Shown: piece by piece, positions 1-7,441 of the stretch | How the letters are laid out: each line of letters begins with the position of its first letter | How positions within the stretch are numbered: the first letter of the stretch is position 1 | Source: Chloroflexota bacterium | GTDB taxonomy: Bacteria > Chloroflexota > Anaerolineae > Anaerolineales > Villigracilaceae | Direction of reading: 5' to 3' | Assembly: GCA_020217065.1 (NCBI GenBank) | Contig: JAIWOB010000123.1 | Span: 1-10,000, forward strand | DNA length: 10,000 nucleotides | Notes under the pieces: generated by a model | What the model was told of the DNA's origin: nothing | What the model saw: the letters and a program-made list of their open reading frames with translations, nothing else | Databases searched by the model: none | Translations under genes and position numbers: made by a program

Positions 1-1243
1 TGCCGCGATTGAGCGAAAAGAGATGCATGTAGCGGTCAAGTTGATGGTCAATCGCCGCCGCCGCTTCGCCGCCGTTCTTCGGCGGGGTCGGGCGGAACCA
101 GTATTCGGAGCGGTTGCCCAGCCGTTTGACAATCCACGGCAAATCAAATTCTTTAATCACGCCCTCGACGCCCGCAGTGAATTGTTCCTGCAAGGCGATT
201 GCCCGCTTGTAGAATTCTTCGGTGAGGACGTTTTGCAGGGTGGCTTTCATCGCCGCAATGGACAGGGCGTTACCCGCCAGCGTCCCGCCGATTCCGCCTA
301 CATCCGCGTCGTCAAGGTCGAGTTTGGCGGCAAAGGCTTGAGAAATTTCTTCAGTAAAACCGTAGACTGCCGCAGGAACGCCGCCCGCGATGGGCTTGCC
401 GAGAGTGAAGAAATCGGGCTTGAGCCCATGCGCCATCGTGTACCCGCCGGGACCCGCGCAGATGGTGTGCGTCTCGTCAATGATGAGGTAAGTCCCATAC
501 TTGCGGGTCAACTCGCGCAGAGCGTCGTGGTAGCCAGGCTCAGGGTGGATGATGCCAATGTTGGTCATCACAGGTTCGGCAAGGACGGCGGCAACGTCGC
601 GGGCGGAGAGGGCGGTTTCGAGCGCGGCGACATCGTTGAATTCGATAACCTTGGTGGTCTCGATGGGGTCAATTTGCGGACCCATATTGTTGGGGCGCGA
701 CCCCGGCGTTCCTTCCTCGTCCAGCGTGATGAAGGTCTCGTCCACTGTGCCGTGATAACAGTAATTGAAAACGAGGACTTTCGGGCGTCCCGTAATCATG
801 CGAGCCATACGGAGGACGAAGCGGTTGGCGTCGGTGGCGGTAAGGGCAAACTGCCAATAGGGCAGACCAAAGCGGCGCTGAAGTTCTTCGCCGACTTCCA
901 CCACATCCTCATACGGCAGCATGAGGGTGATGCCTTTTTCAATCTGCTCGCGGATGGCTTTGAGCGTGGCTTCGGGAGCGTGTCCCGTCATCGCGCCTGT
1001 GTCGCCCAGGCAGAGGTCGAGGTACGAGTTGCCGTCCACGTCGGTGAAGCGCGCCCCCTTCGCCTGTTTGACAAAAACAGGGAAAGAGCCAGCCCAACGC
1101 ACCATCCACAACATCGGCACGCCGCCGTCAAGCGACTTCCGCGCGCGTCGGTACAGTTCGTAGGATTTGGGGTGATTCTTGCGAAAAAGCTCTTCTTCCT
1201 GTTTGAGGAGAGATTCGAGTTTGGAGCGGTCAAGCGTTTTCAT
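1..1243 (-). CDS. Class III aminotransferase, glutamate-1-semialdehyde-aminomutase-like, C-terminus cut by window edge
   Basis: PLP-dependent enzyme of the class III (ornithine/GSA) aminotransferase fold, presumably cytosolic. The frame is open from ATG 1243 to the left edge, giving 414 visible residues; relatives are about 430-460, so only the last few dozen are missing. Visible landmarks are VDGNSYLDL (69-77), a YHG motif (163-165) whose His should stack on PLP, the Asp of IIDETHT (D256) for the pyridine nitrogen, and the Schiff-base lysine in TLGKPIAGG (K283), followed by GGTLAGNALS. The usual SGxEA phosphate-binding stretch reads TATDAN (135-140), so this is probably not a housekeeping HemL. 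The start has only a weak ribosome binding site. It lies 62 bases after gabT on the same strand and is probably the last known gene of the AOR operon. The substrate is unknown; the family assignment is secure. Confidence 0.9.
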   Translation of the reverse strand, partial: MKTLDRSKLESLLKQEEELFRKNHPKSYELYRRARKSLDGGVPMLWMVRWAGSFPVFVKQAKGARFTDVDGNSYLDLCLGDTGAMTGHAPEATLKAIREQIEKGITLMLPYEDVVEVGEELQRRFGLPYWQFALTATDANRFVLRMARMITGRPKVLVFNYCYHGTVDETFITLDEEGTPGSRPNNMGPQIDPIETTKVIEFNDVAALETALSARDVAAVLAEPVMTNIGIIHPEPGYHDALRELTRKYGTYLIIDETHTICAGPGGYTMAHGLKPDFFTLGKPIAGGVPAAVYGFTEEISQAFAAKLDLDDADVGGIGGTLAGNALSIAAMKATLQNVLTEEFYKRAIALQEQFTAGVEGVIKEFDLPWIVKRLGNRSEYWFRPTPPKNGGEAAAAIDHQLDRYMHLFSLNRG

Positions 1244-1260
1244 GGCGGAAATTCCATTTG

Positions 1261-1303
1261 TCAAACGTCGAAGGTCGCCGACTTTCGACGTTTGACCTTC
1301 GAC
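1261..1303. repeat. Intergenic near-perfect palindrome with nested alternative inverted repeat
   Basis: Positions 1261-1272 (TCAAACGTCGAA) and 1284-1295 (TTCGACGTTTGA) are exact 12-base reverse complements. Inside the loop GTCG and CGAC also pair, so the 35-base unit folds almost completely. A second, competing inverted repeat pairs GTCGAAGGTC (1267-1276) with GACCTTCGAC (1294-1303). The element fills most of the 62-base gap between the gabT stop and the next start on the minus strand. No T-tract follows it, so it does not look like a classical rho-independent terminator. It may be a dispersed palindromic (REP-like) repeat or an mRNA hairpin that sets relative expression or stability of the two cistrons. 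What it does is inferred; the symmetry is directly visible. Confidence 0.8.
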
Positions 1304-1305
1304 TA

Positions 1306-2586
1306 TTATTTCACGCTTTCCTTCAACGCCTCGCCAAAAATCTTGAGACCGTCGTTGATTTGCTCGGACGTGACGTTGAGCGGGGGAATCCAACGCAGGA
1401 TGTTGTCGTAAGTCCCGCAGGAAAGCAACAACAAACCCTTCTCCTCAGCGGAGTGAATGATATCCTTGACCAGTTGTTTGGCTTTCGCCTGACTCTTTTC
1501 CACGATAAACTCTGTGCCAACCATCAAGCCCAGCCCGCGCACGTCGCCAATCTGCGGGTATTCTTCCTGGTATTTTCGCAGACCCGTCATCAGTTGCACG
1601 CCGCGCTCGGCTGCGTTTTCCAGCATCTTCTCTTCGCGCATGGCTTTGATGGTGGCGACGCCCGCAGCGCAGGCGACGGCGTTCCCGCCGTAGGTCCCGC
1701 CGATGGAACCGACATCCACCTTCTTCATGATTTCCGTGCGGCTGAACACGCCGGAGAGCGGCATCCCAGAAGCAATGCCTTTGGCTGCGGTCATGATGTC
1801 GGGAAGGACGCCAAAATGCTCGAAGGCAAACCATTTGCCTGTGCGCCCAAAGCCCGATTGCACTTCGTCGAAGATGAGCAGGATGCCGTGCTTATCGCAG
1901 AGTTCGCGCAGCGACTTCATAAACAAAGCCGGCGGAACGATGTATCCGCCTTCGCCCATGACGGATTCGATGAGGATGGCGGCGGTATCCTTCGGGGCGG
2001 TCTGCGAGACGAGCAAGTATTCAAGTTGCTCAAGCGCATACGCGGAGGCTTGTTCCTCGCTCATACCCAGTTTGAAAGCGTATGGGAATGGGGAGACATA
2101 AACCCCCGAAGGCAGCGGACCAAACCCCGTGCGATACCCCGTCTTGGAGGTGGTCAACGCCATCGTGGCGTGAGTCCGCCCGTGGAAGGAGCCGTTGAAG
2201 ACGATGACGTTCTGCTTGCCCGTGGCGGCTTTGGCGATTTTGACGGCGTTTTCCACCGCCTCGGCGCCGGAGTTGGCAAAATAAAAACTATCAATCGAAG
2301 GCGGCGCAATCTTGCGGAGTTCCTCGATAAGTTGGAGCATCGGCTTATGGATGACGATATTCGCCTGCGCGTGCAGGAACAAGCCTGCCTGCTCGCGGAC
2401 AGCCGCCACAACCTTCGGGTGGCAGTGACCTGTGTTAGTGACGCCGATGCCGCAGGTGAAGTCGAGCAATTTCCTGCCGTCGTCAGTGTAGATGTAAGAG
2501 CCCTCGGCGCGGTCGGCGACAAAATTGAAGATGCGGCTCCACGCGGGAGTCATATGGGGGAAATTTTCGGTGTAAAGAGTGTTCAT
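1306..2586 (-). CDS. gabT: 4-aminobutyrate aminotransferase-like class III transaminase
   Basis: PLP-dependent omega-transaminase of 426 residues, a normal full length for GabT. GabT moves the amino group of 4-aminobutyrate to 2-oxoglutarate, giving succinic semialdehyde and glutamate in the cytosol. Motifs in order: GIGVTNTGH (46-54), phosphate-binding SGAEA (106-110), FHGRT (134-138), GEGG (211-214), IFDEVQSGFGRTG (238-250) with D240 for the pyridine nitrogen, the Schiff-base lysine in TAAKGIASG (K269), GGTYGGNAVACAA (296-308), and R398 near the C-terminus where GabT has a carboxylate-binding arginine. ATG 2586 is the natural N-terminus, though its ribosome site is weak. TAA is followed at once by an in-frame TAG. 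It lies downstream of AOR, which could oxidise its aldehyde product. Acetylornithine, 5-aminovalerate or beta-alanine transaminase are alternatives; exact specificity cannot be read from motifs. Confidence 0.87.
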   Translation of the reverse strand: MNTLYTENFPHMTPAWSRIFNFVADRAEGSYIYTDDGRKLLDFTCGIGVTNTGHCHPKVVAAVREQAGLFLHAQANIVIHKPMLQLIEELRKIAPPSIDSFYFANSGAEAVENAVKIAKAATGKQNVIVFNGSFHGRTHATMALTTSKTGYRTGFGPLPSGVYVSPFPYAFKLGMSEEQASAYALEQLEYLLVSQTAPKDTAAILIESVMGEGGYIVPPALFMKSLRELCDKHGILLIFDEVQSGFGRTGKWFAFEHFGVLPDIMTAAKGIASGMPLSGVFSRTEIMKKVDVGSIGGTYGGNAVACAAGVATIKAMREEKMLENAAERGVQLMTGLRKYQEEYPQIGDVRGLGLMVGTEFIVEKSQAKAKQLVKDIIHSAEEKGLLLLSCGTYDNILRWIPPLNVTSEQINDGLKIFGEALKESVK

Positions 2587-2587
2587 G

Positions 2588-2704
2588 TGTCAGGTGTTCC
2601 TGATTTATATATCCAACATCAAGCGCCGCATACAACAGGGATTGAATTTCCACTGCCGAGCGGCGCGCAATTCCAAGAAACCTTGCAAATTCAATTCTGG
2701 AAAA
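2588..2704 (-). pseudogene. Remnant of a four-helix-bundle (23S rRNA intervening-sequence type) protein gene
   Basis: The 119-base gap between AOR and gabT reads without a stop in one minus-strand frame, starting just after the AOR stop. Its 39 residues include EFARFLGIARRSAVEIQSLL (residues 5-24) followed by YAALDVGYINQEHL. This matches my memory of the pattern in the middle and C-terminal helices of the four-helix-bundle / S23 family (EF-x-RFL-x-IA-x-GS...E...QL...GYI), usually about 120 residues. There is no start codon of its own, no N-terminal helix pair, and the frame runs into gabT out of phase, so it should be a decayed fragment and not a working gene. A chance match is possible but unlikely given the number of matching positions. 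No database search was possible. Confidence 0.65.
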
Positions 2705-2705
2705 C

Positions 2706-4613
2706 TTACGCTGGCAGATACTCCGCCGCCCACTCAACATCGTGCTTCTTGAGCGTCTCGCGGGTGGGAACGCCGTCGGCAGTTAACCCGGCAAGCCTGT
2801 AGTAATGCGTAATAGCGTTGTCAACTTCCTCGCGGGTCAGCGCAATTCCCGCAGTGGGGCCGGTCCCAACCAACGGTTTGAAGAATTTCTTGGGCAGTTT
2901 GTCGTCCTTGCGCCCAAAGCCTTCGCGCGCGTTGAAAACGCGGAAAAGGTCTATCCGCCTGCGCCCCACATCCATCAACTCGTCCATGGTCAAGTCCCAG
3001 CCCGTGACCGCTTTCATCATGGCGAGCGTGTCGTTCGGGTCGTAAAGCGTCCAGGTCGGACCAAAGACAAACTGGCAAAGTTCAGCGGAATCCATCATCG
3101 AGTAGAAGACTTCGGTCTCGTATCCAAAACGAACCTTCTCTTCGGTGAGGCTGTAAGCGGGCTGCGGCGAGCCGAGTCCAATCTGCTTCAAGCGGTCAAG
3201 GTTGAAATCGCCAATGCCCTCTTCGTAATATGGGTCGTGTTCGCTGGATTGATGGTCGGCGCCGAAGGGGTTGACGGCGTAAATCAGCGCCAGGCTGCGC
3301 TTGGCTTGCGGCATATGAGCGGGGGCTTCCGCGCCCTTGACGGTGATGAGGCATTCGTCCGCACCGTTGCCCCAAACTTTGGCGGCGCGTTCGGAACCTT
3401 GTCCAAGCAATTTTCCGAGCGGCGTGCTGGCGGTGACAATTTGCCGCAAAACTTCAAACATGGCGTCCACGCCGCCAAACTTGAGTTCGATGCCGCCGGT
3501 CTGCTCCTTGCCAATAATGCCCTTTTCGTAACACTCCATCGCAAAAGCAATGGTCGCTCCGCAAGCGATGGTGTCCACGCCGTATTCGTTGCAAATCTGG
3601 TTTGCCTTCGCCACCGCCGCAAGGTTGTCAATGCCGCAATAAGAGCCAAAGGTGCTGAGGGTTTCGTATTCAGGACCGCCGTAGCGCGGGTCCACTTGAT
3701 AGGGTCCTTCTTTGATTTCGACCACGCGCTTGCATTTGACGACGCAGGCGAAGCAGGTGTCGCGTTCCTTCAGGACGGTCTCCGCCATTTTTTCGCCGCT
3801 AATGGAATCGCAGCCTTCAAATTGTCCCTCGTTATAATTGCGCGTCGGCAGCGTGCCAATCGTGTTGTTGAACAAAACCACAACCGCGGTTCCGTATTTG
3901 GCGAGCCCGTCCATGTCGCCGTTATCGGGAAGTATCTTAACGCTTTTGCGGTTCAACTCCGTGAGAGATTTCTGGTCTGCGACATTAACTTTATGCGCGC
4001 CATGCACGGCAATCGCCTTGAGGTTTTTAGACGCCATCACCAGCCCCATGCCCGTGCGTCCATTATGACGATTGGACATGGAAACCAAGGAAGAAAACAG
4101 GACGCCGTTTTCCGCGGCTATGCCGTGCTGTAAAATTTCCGCCTTCGGATGAACTTCCGCGTGAAGAATATCGTCCACTTCGCCCGTTTTCTTGCCCATC
4201 AAATGCGCCGCGTCGCGCAGTTCAGGTTTGCCGTCCAGTATGGAAAGATAAACAGGCTTGGACGATTTGCCCCTGACGACGATACCGTCGAAACCGGCGA
4301 ATTTCAATTGGGCGGGGAAGAAGCCGCCGCTTTGCGAATCGCCAATGCCGCCGCTGATAGGCGATTTGGCGTTCACGTTCAAACGACTTTGCCCGGAAAT
4401 CGCCGCGCCCGTCGTGACGCCCGCCATCAAGGTCAGGACATTTTCCGGTCCGAGCGGGTCTGCGCCTTTGGGAACTTCGCGCAGGATATAGTGCATTCCC
4501 ATTGCGCTGCCGCCGAAATACTTGCGATAAAAAGCCTCTGGCGGCTCTTCCACCGTGAACGCCCCCTTCGTCAAATCCACGTGCAGAATCTTACCGATGT
4601 AACCGTTGGGCAT
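2706..4613 (-). CDS. aor: Tungsten-dependent aldehyde:ferredoxin oxidoreductase
   Basis: Oxygen-sensitive cytosolic enzyme that oxidises aldehydes to carboxylic acids with ferredoxin as acceptor, using a bis-pyranopterin tungsten site and one [4Fe-4S] cluster. The 635-residue length fits the AOR family (about 600-640). Order of landmarks: N-terminal pterin-binding domain opening with GYIGKILHVDLTKG and FGGSAMG; PTRNY (256-260); cluster cysteines C287, C290 and C294 in CFACVVKC; GPEYET (313-318) with the acid near the metal; NPFGADH (448-454) with its conserved His; and the fourth cluster ligand C513 in MDSAELC. The start is set at ATG 4613 because AGGAGG sits 5 bases upstream (4619-4624). An in-frame ATG 12 codons further up has no such site and would overlap the promoter -10. 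First gene of the operon with two aminotransferases. The physiological aldehyde is unknown; a related tungstoenzyme with other chemistry is less likely. Confidence 0.93.
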   Translation of the reverse strand: MPNGYIGKILHVDLTKGAFTVEEPPEAFYRKYFGGSAMGMHYILREVPKGADPLGPENVLTLMAGVTTGAAISGQSRLNVNAKSPISGGIGDSQSGGFFPAQLKFAGFDGIVVRGKSSKPVYLSILDGKPELRDAAHLMGKKTGEVDDILHAEVHPKAEILQHGIAAENGVLFSSLVSMSNRHNGRTGMGLVMASKNLKAIAVHGAHKVNVADQKSLTELNRKSVKILPDNGDMDGLAKYGTAVVVLFNNTIGTLPTRNYNEGQFEGCDSISGEKMAETVLKERDTCFACVVKCKRVVEIKEGPYQVDPRYGGPEYETLSTFGSYCGIDNLAAVAKANQICNEYGVDTIACGATIAFAMECYEKGIIGKEQTGGIELKFGGVDAMFEVLRQIVTASTPLGKLLGQGSERAAKVWGNGADECLITVKGAEAPAHMPQAKRSLALIYAVNPFGADHQSSEHDPYYEEGIGDFNLDRLKQIGLGSPQPAYSLTEEKVRFGYETEVFYSMMDSAELCQFVFGPTWTLYDPNDTLAMMKAVTGWDLTMDELMDVGRRRIDLFRVFNAREGFGRKDDKLPKKFFKPLVGTGPTAGIALTREEVDNAITHYYRLAGLTADGVPTRETLKKHDVEWAAEYLPA

Positions 4614-4618
4614 TTCGT

Positions 4619-4624
4619 CCTCCT
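4619..4624 (-). promoter_or_regulatory. Strong ribosome binding site that fixes the AOR start
   Basis: The minus strand reads AGGAGG, 5 bases before ATG 4613. This perfect Shine-Dalgarno sequence selects the 635-residue form over a longer frame whose first 12 codons overlap the leader and promoter. Confidence 0.9.
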
Positions 4625-4648
4625 GTTGGGTTTGTGAATGTTTTTGCA

Positions 4649-4677
4649 ATTATACAGTTGCAAACAACTTATGACAA
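4649..4677 (-). promoter_or_regulatory. Sigma-70-type promoter of the AOR-aminotransferase operon
   Basis: On the minus strand, -35 TTGTCA (4677-4672) and -10 TATAAT (4654-4649) are separated by exactly 17 bases, so 11 of 12 consensus positions match. Transcription should begin near 4642, leaving a leader of about 30 bases with AGGAGG before ATG 4613. Two copies of the self-complementary hexamer TTGCAA (4644-4649 and 4658-4663) flank and touch the -10 box with a 14-base period. AGTTG/CAACT (4656-4660, 4665-4669) forms a further small inverted repeat in the spacer. A repressor site is plausible, but that is inference. Confidence 0.8.
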
Positions 4678-4687
4678 TAAATTTTTT

Positions 4688-4727
4688 CCGAAAATGACAA
4701 AAAAACGCTTTTTTAGCGATTTTTCGG
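4688..4727 (-). terminator. Rho-independent terminator after the 66-residue gene
   Basis: Read on the minus strand, CGCT-AAAAA-AGCG forms a short hairpin followed at once by seven T (4705-4699). Outer arms CCGAAAA and TTTTCGG (4721-4727 and 4688-4694) also pair, making a 40-base symmetric element. It starts about 50 bases after the stop of the small gene and lies just upstream of the AOR -35 box, so it separates the two transcription units. Confidence 0.7.
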
Positions 4728-4778
4728 ACATAAAGTAAGCCTATCCTTTCCCATCCGACAATCTCTCTCCCGGTTGTT

Positions 4779-4979
4779 CTATTCCTGTTTTAGAATGTCT
4801 TGGCTCATCTTGGGCTTGGAGCCAATTTCCACCAATTGCACTTGAACCTGATAACGCTTTTCGCCAATTTGAATTTTTCCCACGCCGAAAAAGCCTCGCG
4901 AGCCGGTTTTGAAAAGTTTTTCGGCGGCGGTCAAAACCCCTACAACCTTATCATTTTCTTTGATTTCGACTGAAAGCAT
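4779..4979 (-). CDS. Small uncharacterised protein, 66 residues
   Basis: I do not recognise this family. The protein has no membrane segment, signal peptide or cysteine. It alternates charged and hydrophobic residues in a way that suggests beta strands: an N-terminal strand VEIKENDKVVGVL (4-16), a central glycine- and phenylalanine-rich turn GSRGFFGVGK (26-35), and a strand YQVQVQLVEIGSK (43-55). The tail is polar. It is very likely a real gene, because AGGAG lies 7 bases before ATG 4979, a TATAAT box lies upstream, and a rho-independent terminator follows. It sits alone between the PBP gene and the AOR operon, all on the same strand. A small beta-barrel or nucleic-acid/ligand-binding fold is a guess only; no function can be assigned. 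Confidence 0.72.
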   Translation of the reverse strand: MLSVEIKENDKVVGVLTAAEKLFKTGSRGFFGVGKIQIGEKRYQVQVQLVEIGSKPKMSQDILKQE

Positions 4980-5016
4980 GGCTTATCTCCTGGCGGTAAT
5001 TTTTTTCGACGCCTTC

Positions 5017-5045
5017 ATTATAGTTGATAAGCGCCCGCGTTCTAA
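5017..5045 (-). promoter_or_regulatory. Candidate promoter of the 66-residue gene
   Basis: A perfect -10 TATAAT lies on the minus strand at 5022-5017, about 38 bases before the ATG. The best -35 at 17-base spacing is TTAGAA (5045-5040), which matches only half of the consensus and overlaps the stop codon of the upstream PBP gene. Read-through from the PBP gene could also supply transcript, since no terminator is visible between them. Confidence 0.5.
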
Positions 5046-7441
5046 GGCGAAGCCTCGCCTTCGACCGTCACATGAACAATATTACTTTTGACCGTTCCGC
5101 CCGCCGCATCAGTTCCTTCAGCCCAAATTTGATGCCGCCCCGGCGAGAGGGTCCACCAGATTTGATAAGGCGGCGTTGAAATTGCCCCCAACGCCGCTCC
5201 ATCTACAAAGAAGGCGACTTGGGCAAAGTCCGAGCCGCTCCGCGCAGACAAGGCGACTTGCTGGGACGCCAAACCGAGGTCGGGAGCGATTCGATAGGTC
5301 GCATTGTCAGGCGGCGAAGTAAGCGTCAATCCGCCGGATAAATTCGAATCTTCCAACAGAGGAAAACCGTTCGCTCTCGCCCAATCCCGCGCTTCAACAG
5401 GCAAATCCAAAACCAGTTCGCCCGAATCTGAAAAACGATAAAAAGAGTCGAACGTCGCAGGCTGGGTCCCCGCGATAAACCATTCCATTCTTGTGCGCTG
5501 GCACGCCGCGGTGGGAAGCAAGCCCGAAAGGCTGCAAACTTCCACTTGAACCAAATTATCAGGGCGTTCAAACTCCTTTGGAGGGCGTCCCCGCAAGATG
5601 GAGCGCACGGCTTCAGCCCAAATGGGAGCCGCGCCGGTCAAACCGGTAACATCGCGCATGGCTTGGTAATCGCTGTTGCCAACCCAAACGCCCACAAGTA
5701 AATCGGGAGTATAGCCAATCGTCCAATTGTCGTGAAAATTGCTCGTGGTCCCGGTCTTGACGGCGGCGGGGCGGTCAATCTTCAGGACGCTGTTCAAACC
5801 GAAGCCCGTCTGGCGGGAGCGGTCATCGCTGAGGATGTCGGAAATAAGCCACGCCACGCGAGGGTCCATTGCCTGCGCGGCGGGCGTTTTTTTAGGCTGA
5901 TATAACAAAACCCCGTCCGCGTTGCGAATTTCAAGGATAAGAAGCGCGTCCCTGTATTTTCCTCCGTTTGCAAAAGCCGCATAGGCTTGAGAAAGTTCAA
6001 ACAAGCTCATCTGCCCGCCGCCCAGGGCAAGCGAAAGGTCGTAATTTTGAGGCGCGCCTAACGAGCGAACGCCAAGACGGTTGGCAAGCGTAATCGCTCT
6101 TTCGACCCCGACATGCTGCAAAGTCAGAACGGCAGGCACGTTCAAAGAAGACGCCAGCGCTTCGCGCACAGAGACAAATCCATGCTCCCTGCCGTCGTAG
6201 TTCGAAGGTTTATAAGGCTGACCGTCTTTTGCGGTAAATGTGCGCGACACATCCAGCAGCGCAGTCGCGGCGGTCATTGGTTGAGGCTGAAGCGGGTCAA
6301 GCGCAGCGGCGTAAATGATGGGCTTAAACGCCGACCCAGACTGCCTGAGGGCAAGCGCCATGTTAAGCGCGCCATGAATGGAGGGGTTGAAATAATCCGC
6401 GCTGCCGACAAGGGCAAGGAGTTCGCCGGTTTGCGGGTTAAGCGCCGTTAATGCGGCGTTGTTCACGTTGCGGTTGACCTCGCCCGGCTGCGGCTTGAAT
6501 CCCTCAATTCGCCTGCGGACAATCTCTTCGACAAGGCGCTGCGCGTCTAAATCGAGCGTCGTGCGAACGACCAGGCTTTCGGATGGATTTAACTCCCCCG
6601 AAGAAAAGAGAGCGTCCAGTTGGCTTTTAACCATCCAGATAAAATGCGGGGCTTCGATGGGATAAGGAACGGGGTTGTAACTCAACGGGGCTTGTTCCGC
6701 CTCGCTCCTTTGCGCCGGGGAAATCAATCCGTTCTTTTCCATCAATCCTAGCGCGACACGCTGGCGTTCCAGCGCGAGGTCTGGATTAACAAAGGGATTG
6801 TAAACGCCCGGGGCTTGCGGAAGTCCAGCCAGCAGAGCGCATTCCGGCAGGAGCAAATCGGAAGCGGACTTGCCAAAATACGTCTGGGCGGCGGCTTCGA
6901 CGCCGTACGCCATGCCGCCATAATAGGTTTGATTTAAATATAAAGCGAGGATTTCGTCTTTTGAATAAGTTTGGGAAAGCCGCCACGCTAAAATCGTCTC
7001 GCGTAGTTTGCGGCGCAGGGTGCGTTCGGATTTTTCGTCTGCGAGAAGCAAAGTCCGCGCCGCTTGCTGCGTAATGGTGCTGCCGCCTGAAAGGGTCTCG
7101 CCGCCGCGCAAGTTAATCCATATCGCGCGCAGTATTCCCCAAAAGTCAACGCCTGGGTTTTGGTAAAAGCTTTTGTCTTCCACCGCAATGGTGGCGTCTT
7201 TCATACATTGCGGGATATTTTCAACGGAAAGCGCGGCGTTTCGTCCGCCCTCGCGGGGAAGAATCTCGTAGAGCAGCCGTCCGCTGCGGTCGGTGATTTT
7301 GACGCTGGGCTGGTTCAGCCCGGCGGGAAGTTCCTCTAAAGAAGGCAGGTCGTATAAAACCCAGGCGGAAAACGACAAGACCGCCAACAAGCAGGCGGAT
7401 AAAATCAAGCCAAAGAAGCGAAACTTTAAGAAGGAACGCAT
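5042..7441 (-). CDS. pbpC: PBP1C-like bifunctional peptidoglycan glycosyltransferase/transpeptidase
   Basis: Membrane-anchored class A penicillin-binding protein, 799 residues, that polymerises lipid II and cross-links peptide stems outside the cytoplasmic membrane. A short basic N-terminus precedes one membrane helix (about 9-30). The GT51 domain follows with catalytic E88 in [15 protein letters not shown] (119-126) and RKLRE (144-148). The transpeptidase domain has S370-x-x-K373 in SGSAFKP, S432-L-N434, and K562-T-G. Next comes the [10 protein letters not shown] segment (635-644) typical of PBP1C. The C-terminal part (about 703-795) looks like an immunoglobulin-like or BiPBP_C domain. All catalytic residues are present. 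ATG 7441 overlaps the end of fni by 16 bases and has no clear ribosome site, so translational coupling is likely. The PBP1C subclass, as opposed to a general PBP1, is slightly less sure than the family. Confidence 0.93.
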   Translation of the reverse strand: MRSFLKFRFFGLILSACLLAVLSFSAWVLYDLPSLEELPAGLNQPSVKITDRSGRLLYEILPREGGRNAALSVENIPQCMKDATIAVEDKSFYQNPGVDFWGILRAIWINLRGGETLSGGSTITQQAARTLLLADEKSERTLRRKLRETILAWRLSQTYSKDEILALYLNQTYYGGMAYGVEAAAQTYFGKSASDLLLPECALLAGLPQAPGVYNPFVNPDLALERQRVALGLMEKNGLISPAQRSEAEQAPLSYNPVPYPIEAPHFIWMVKSQLDALFSSGELNPSESLVVRTTLDLDAQRLVEEIVRRRIEGFKPQPGEVNRNVNNAALTALNPQTGELLALVGSADYFNPSIHGALNMALALRQSGSAFKPIIYAAALDPLQPQPMTAATALLDVSRTFTAKDGQPYKPSNYDGREHGFVSVREALASSLNVPAVLTLQHVGVERAITLANRLGVRSLGAPQNYDLSLALGGGQMSLFELSQAYAAFANGGKYRDALLILEIRNADGVLLYQPKKTPAAQAMDPRVAWLISDILSDDRSRQTGFGLNSVLKIDRPAAVKTGTTSNFHDNWTIGYTPDLLVGVWVGNSDYQAMRDVTGLTGAAPIWAEAVRSILRGRPPKEFERPDNLVQVEVCSLSGLLPTAACQRTRMEWFIAGTQPATFDSFYRFSDSGELVLDLPVEARDWARANGFPLLEDSNLSGGLTLTSPPDNATYRIAPDLGLASQQVALSARSGSDFAQVAFFVDGAALGAISTPPYQIWWTLSPGRHQIWAEGTDAAGGTVKSNIVHVTVEGEASP

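Noticed and set aside
23..4637. Long plus-strand open frames at 23-1411, 1258-2802, 2805-4133 and 4149-4637
   Set aside because: They are antisense shadows of the aminotransferase and AOR genes, produced by GC-rich codon structure. Their translations are rich in H, R, G, V and F without family motifs, while the minus-strand proteins carry complete catalytic signatures.
4614..4649. Longer AOR start 12 codons upstream of ATG 4613
   Set aside because: It would start on the -10 box and read through the AGGAGG that serves the internal ATG; AOR proteins begin near GYIGKILHVDLT.
6113..6451. Plus-strand 112-residue frame inside the PBP gene
   Set aside because: It lies antisense to the transpeptidase domain with intact SxxK and SxN motifs on the other strand, and has no recognisable family or ribosome site.
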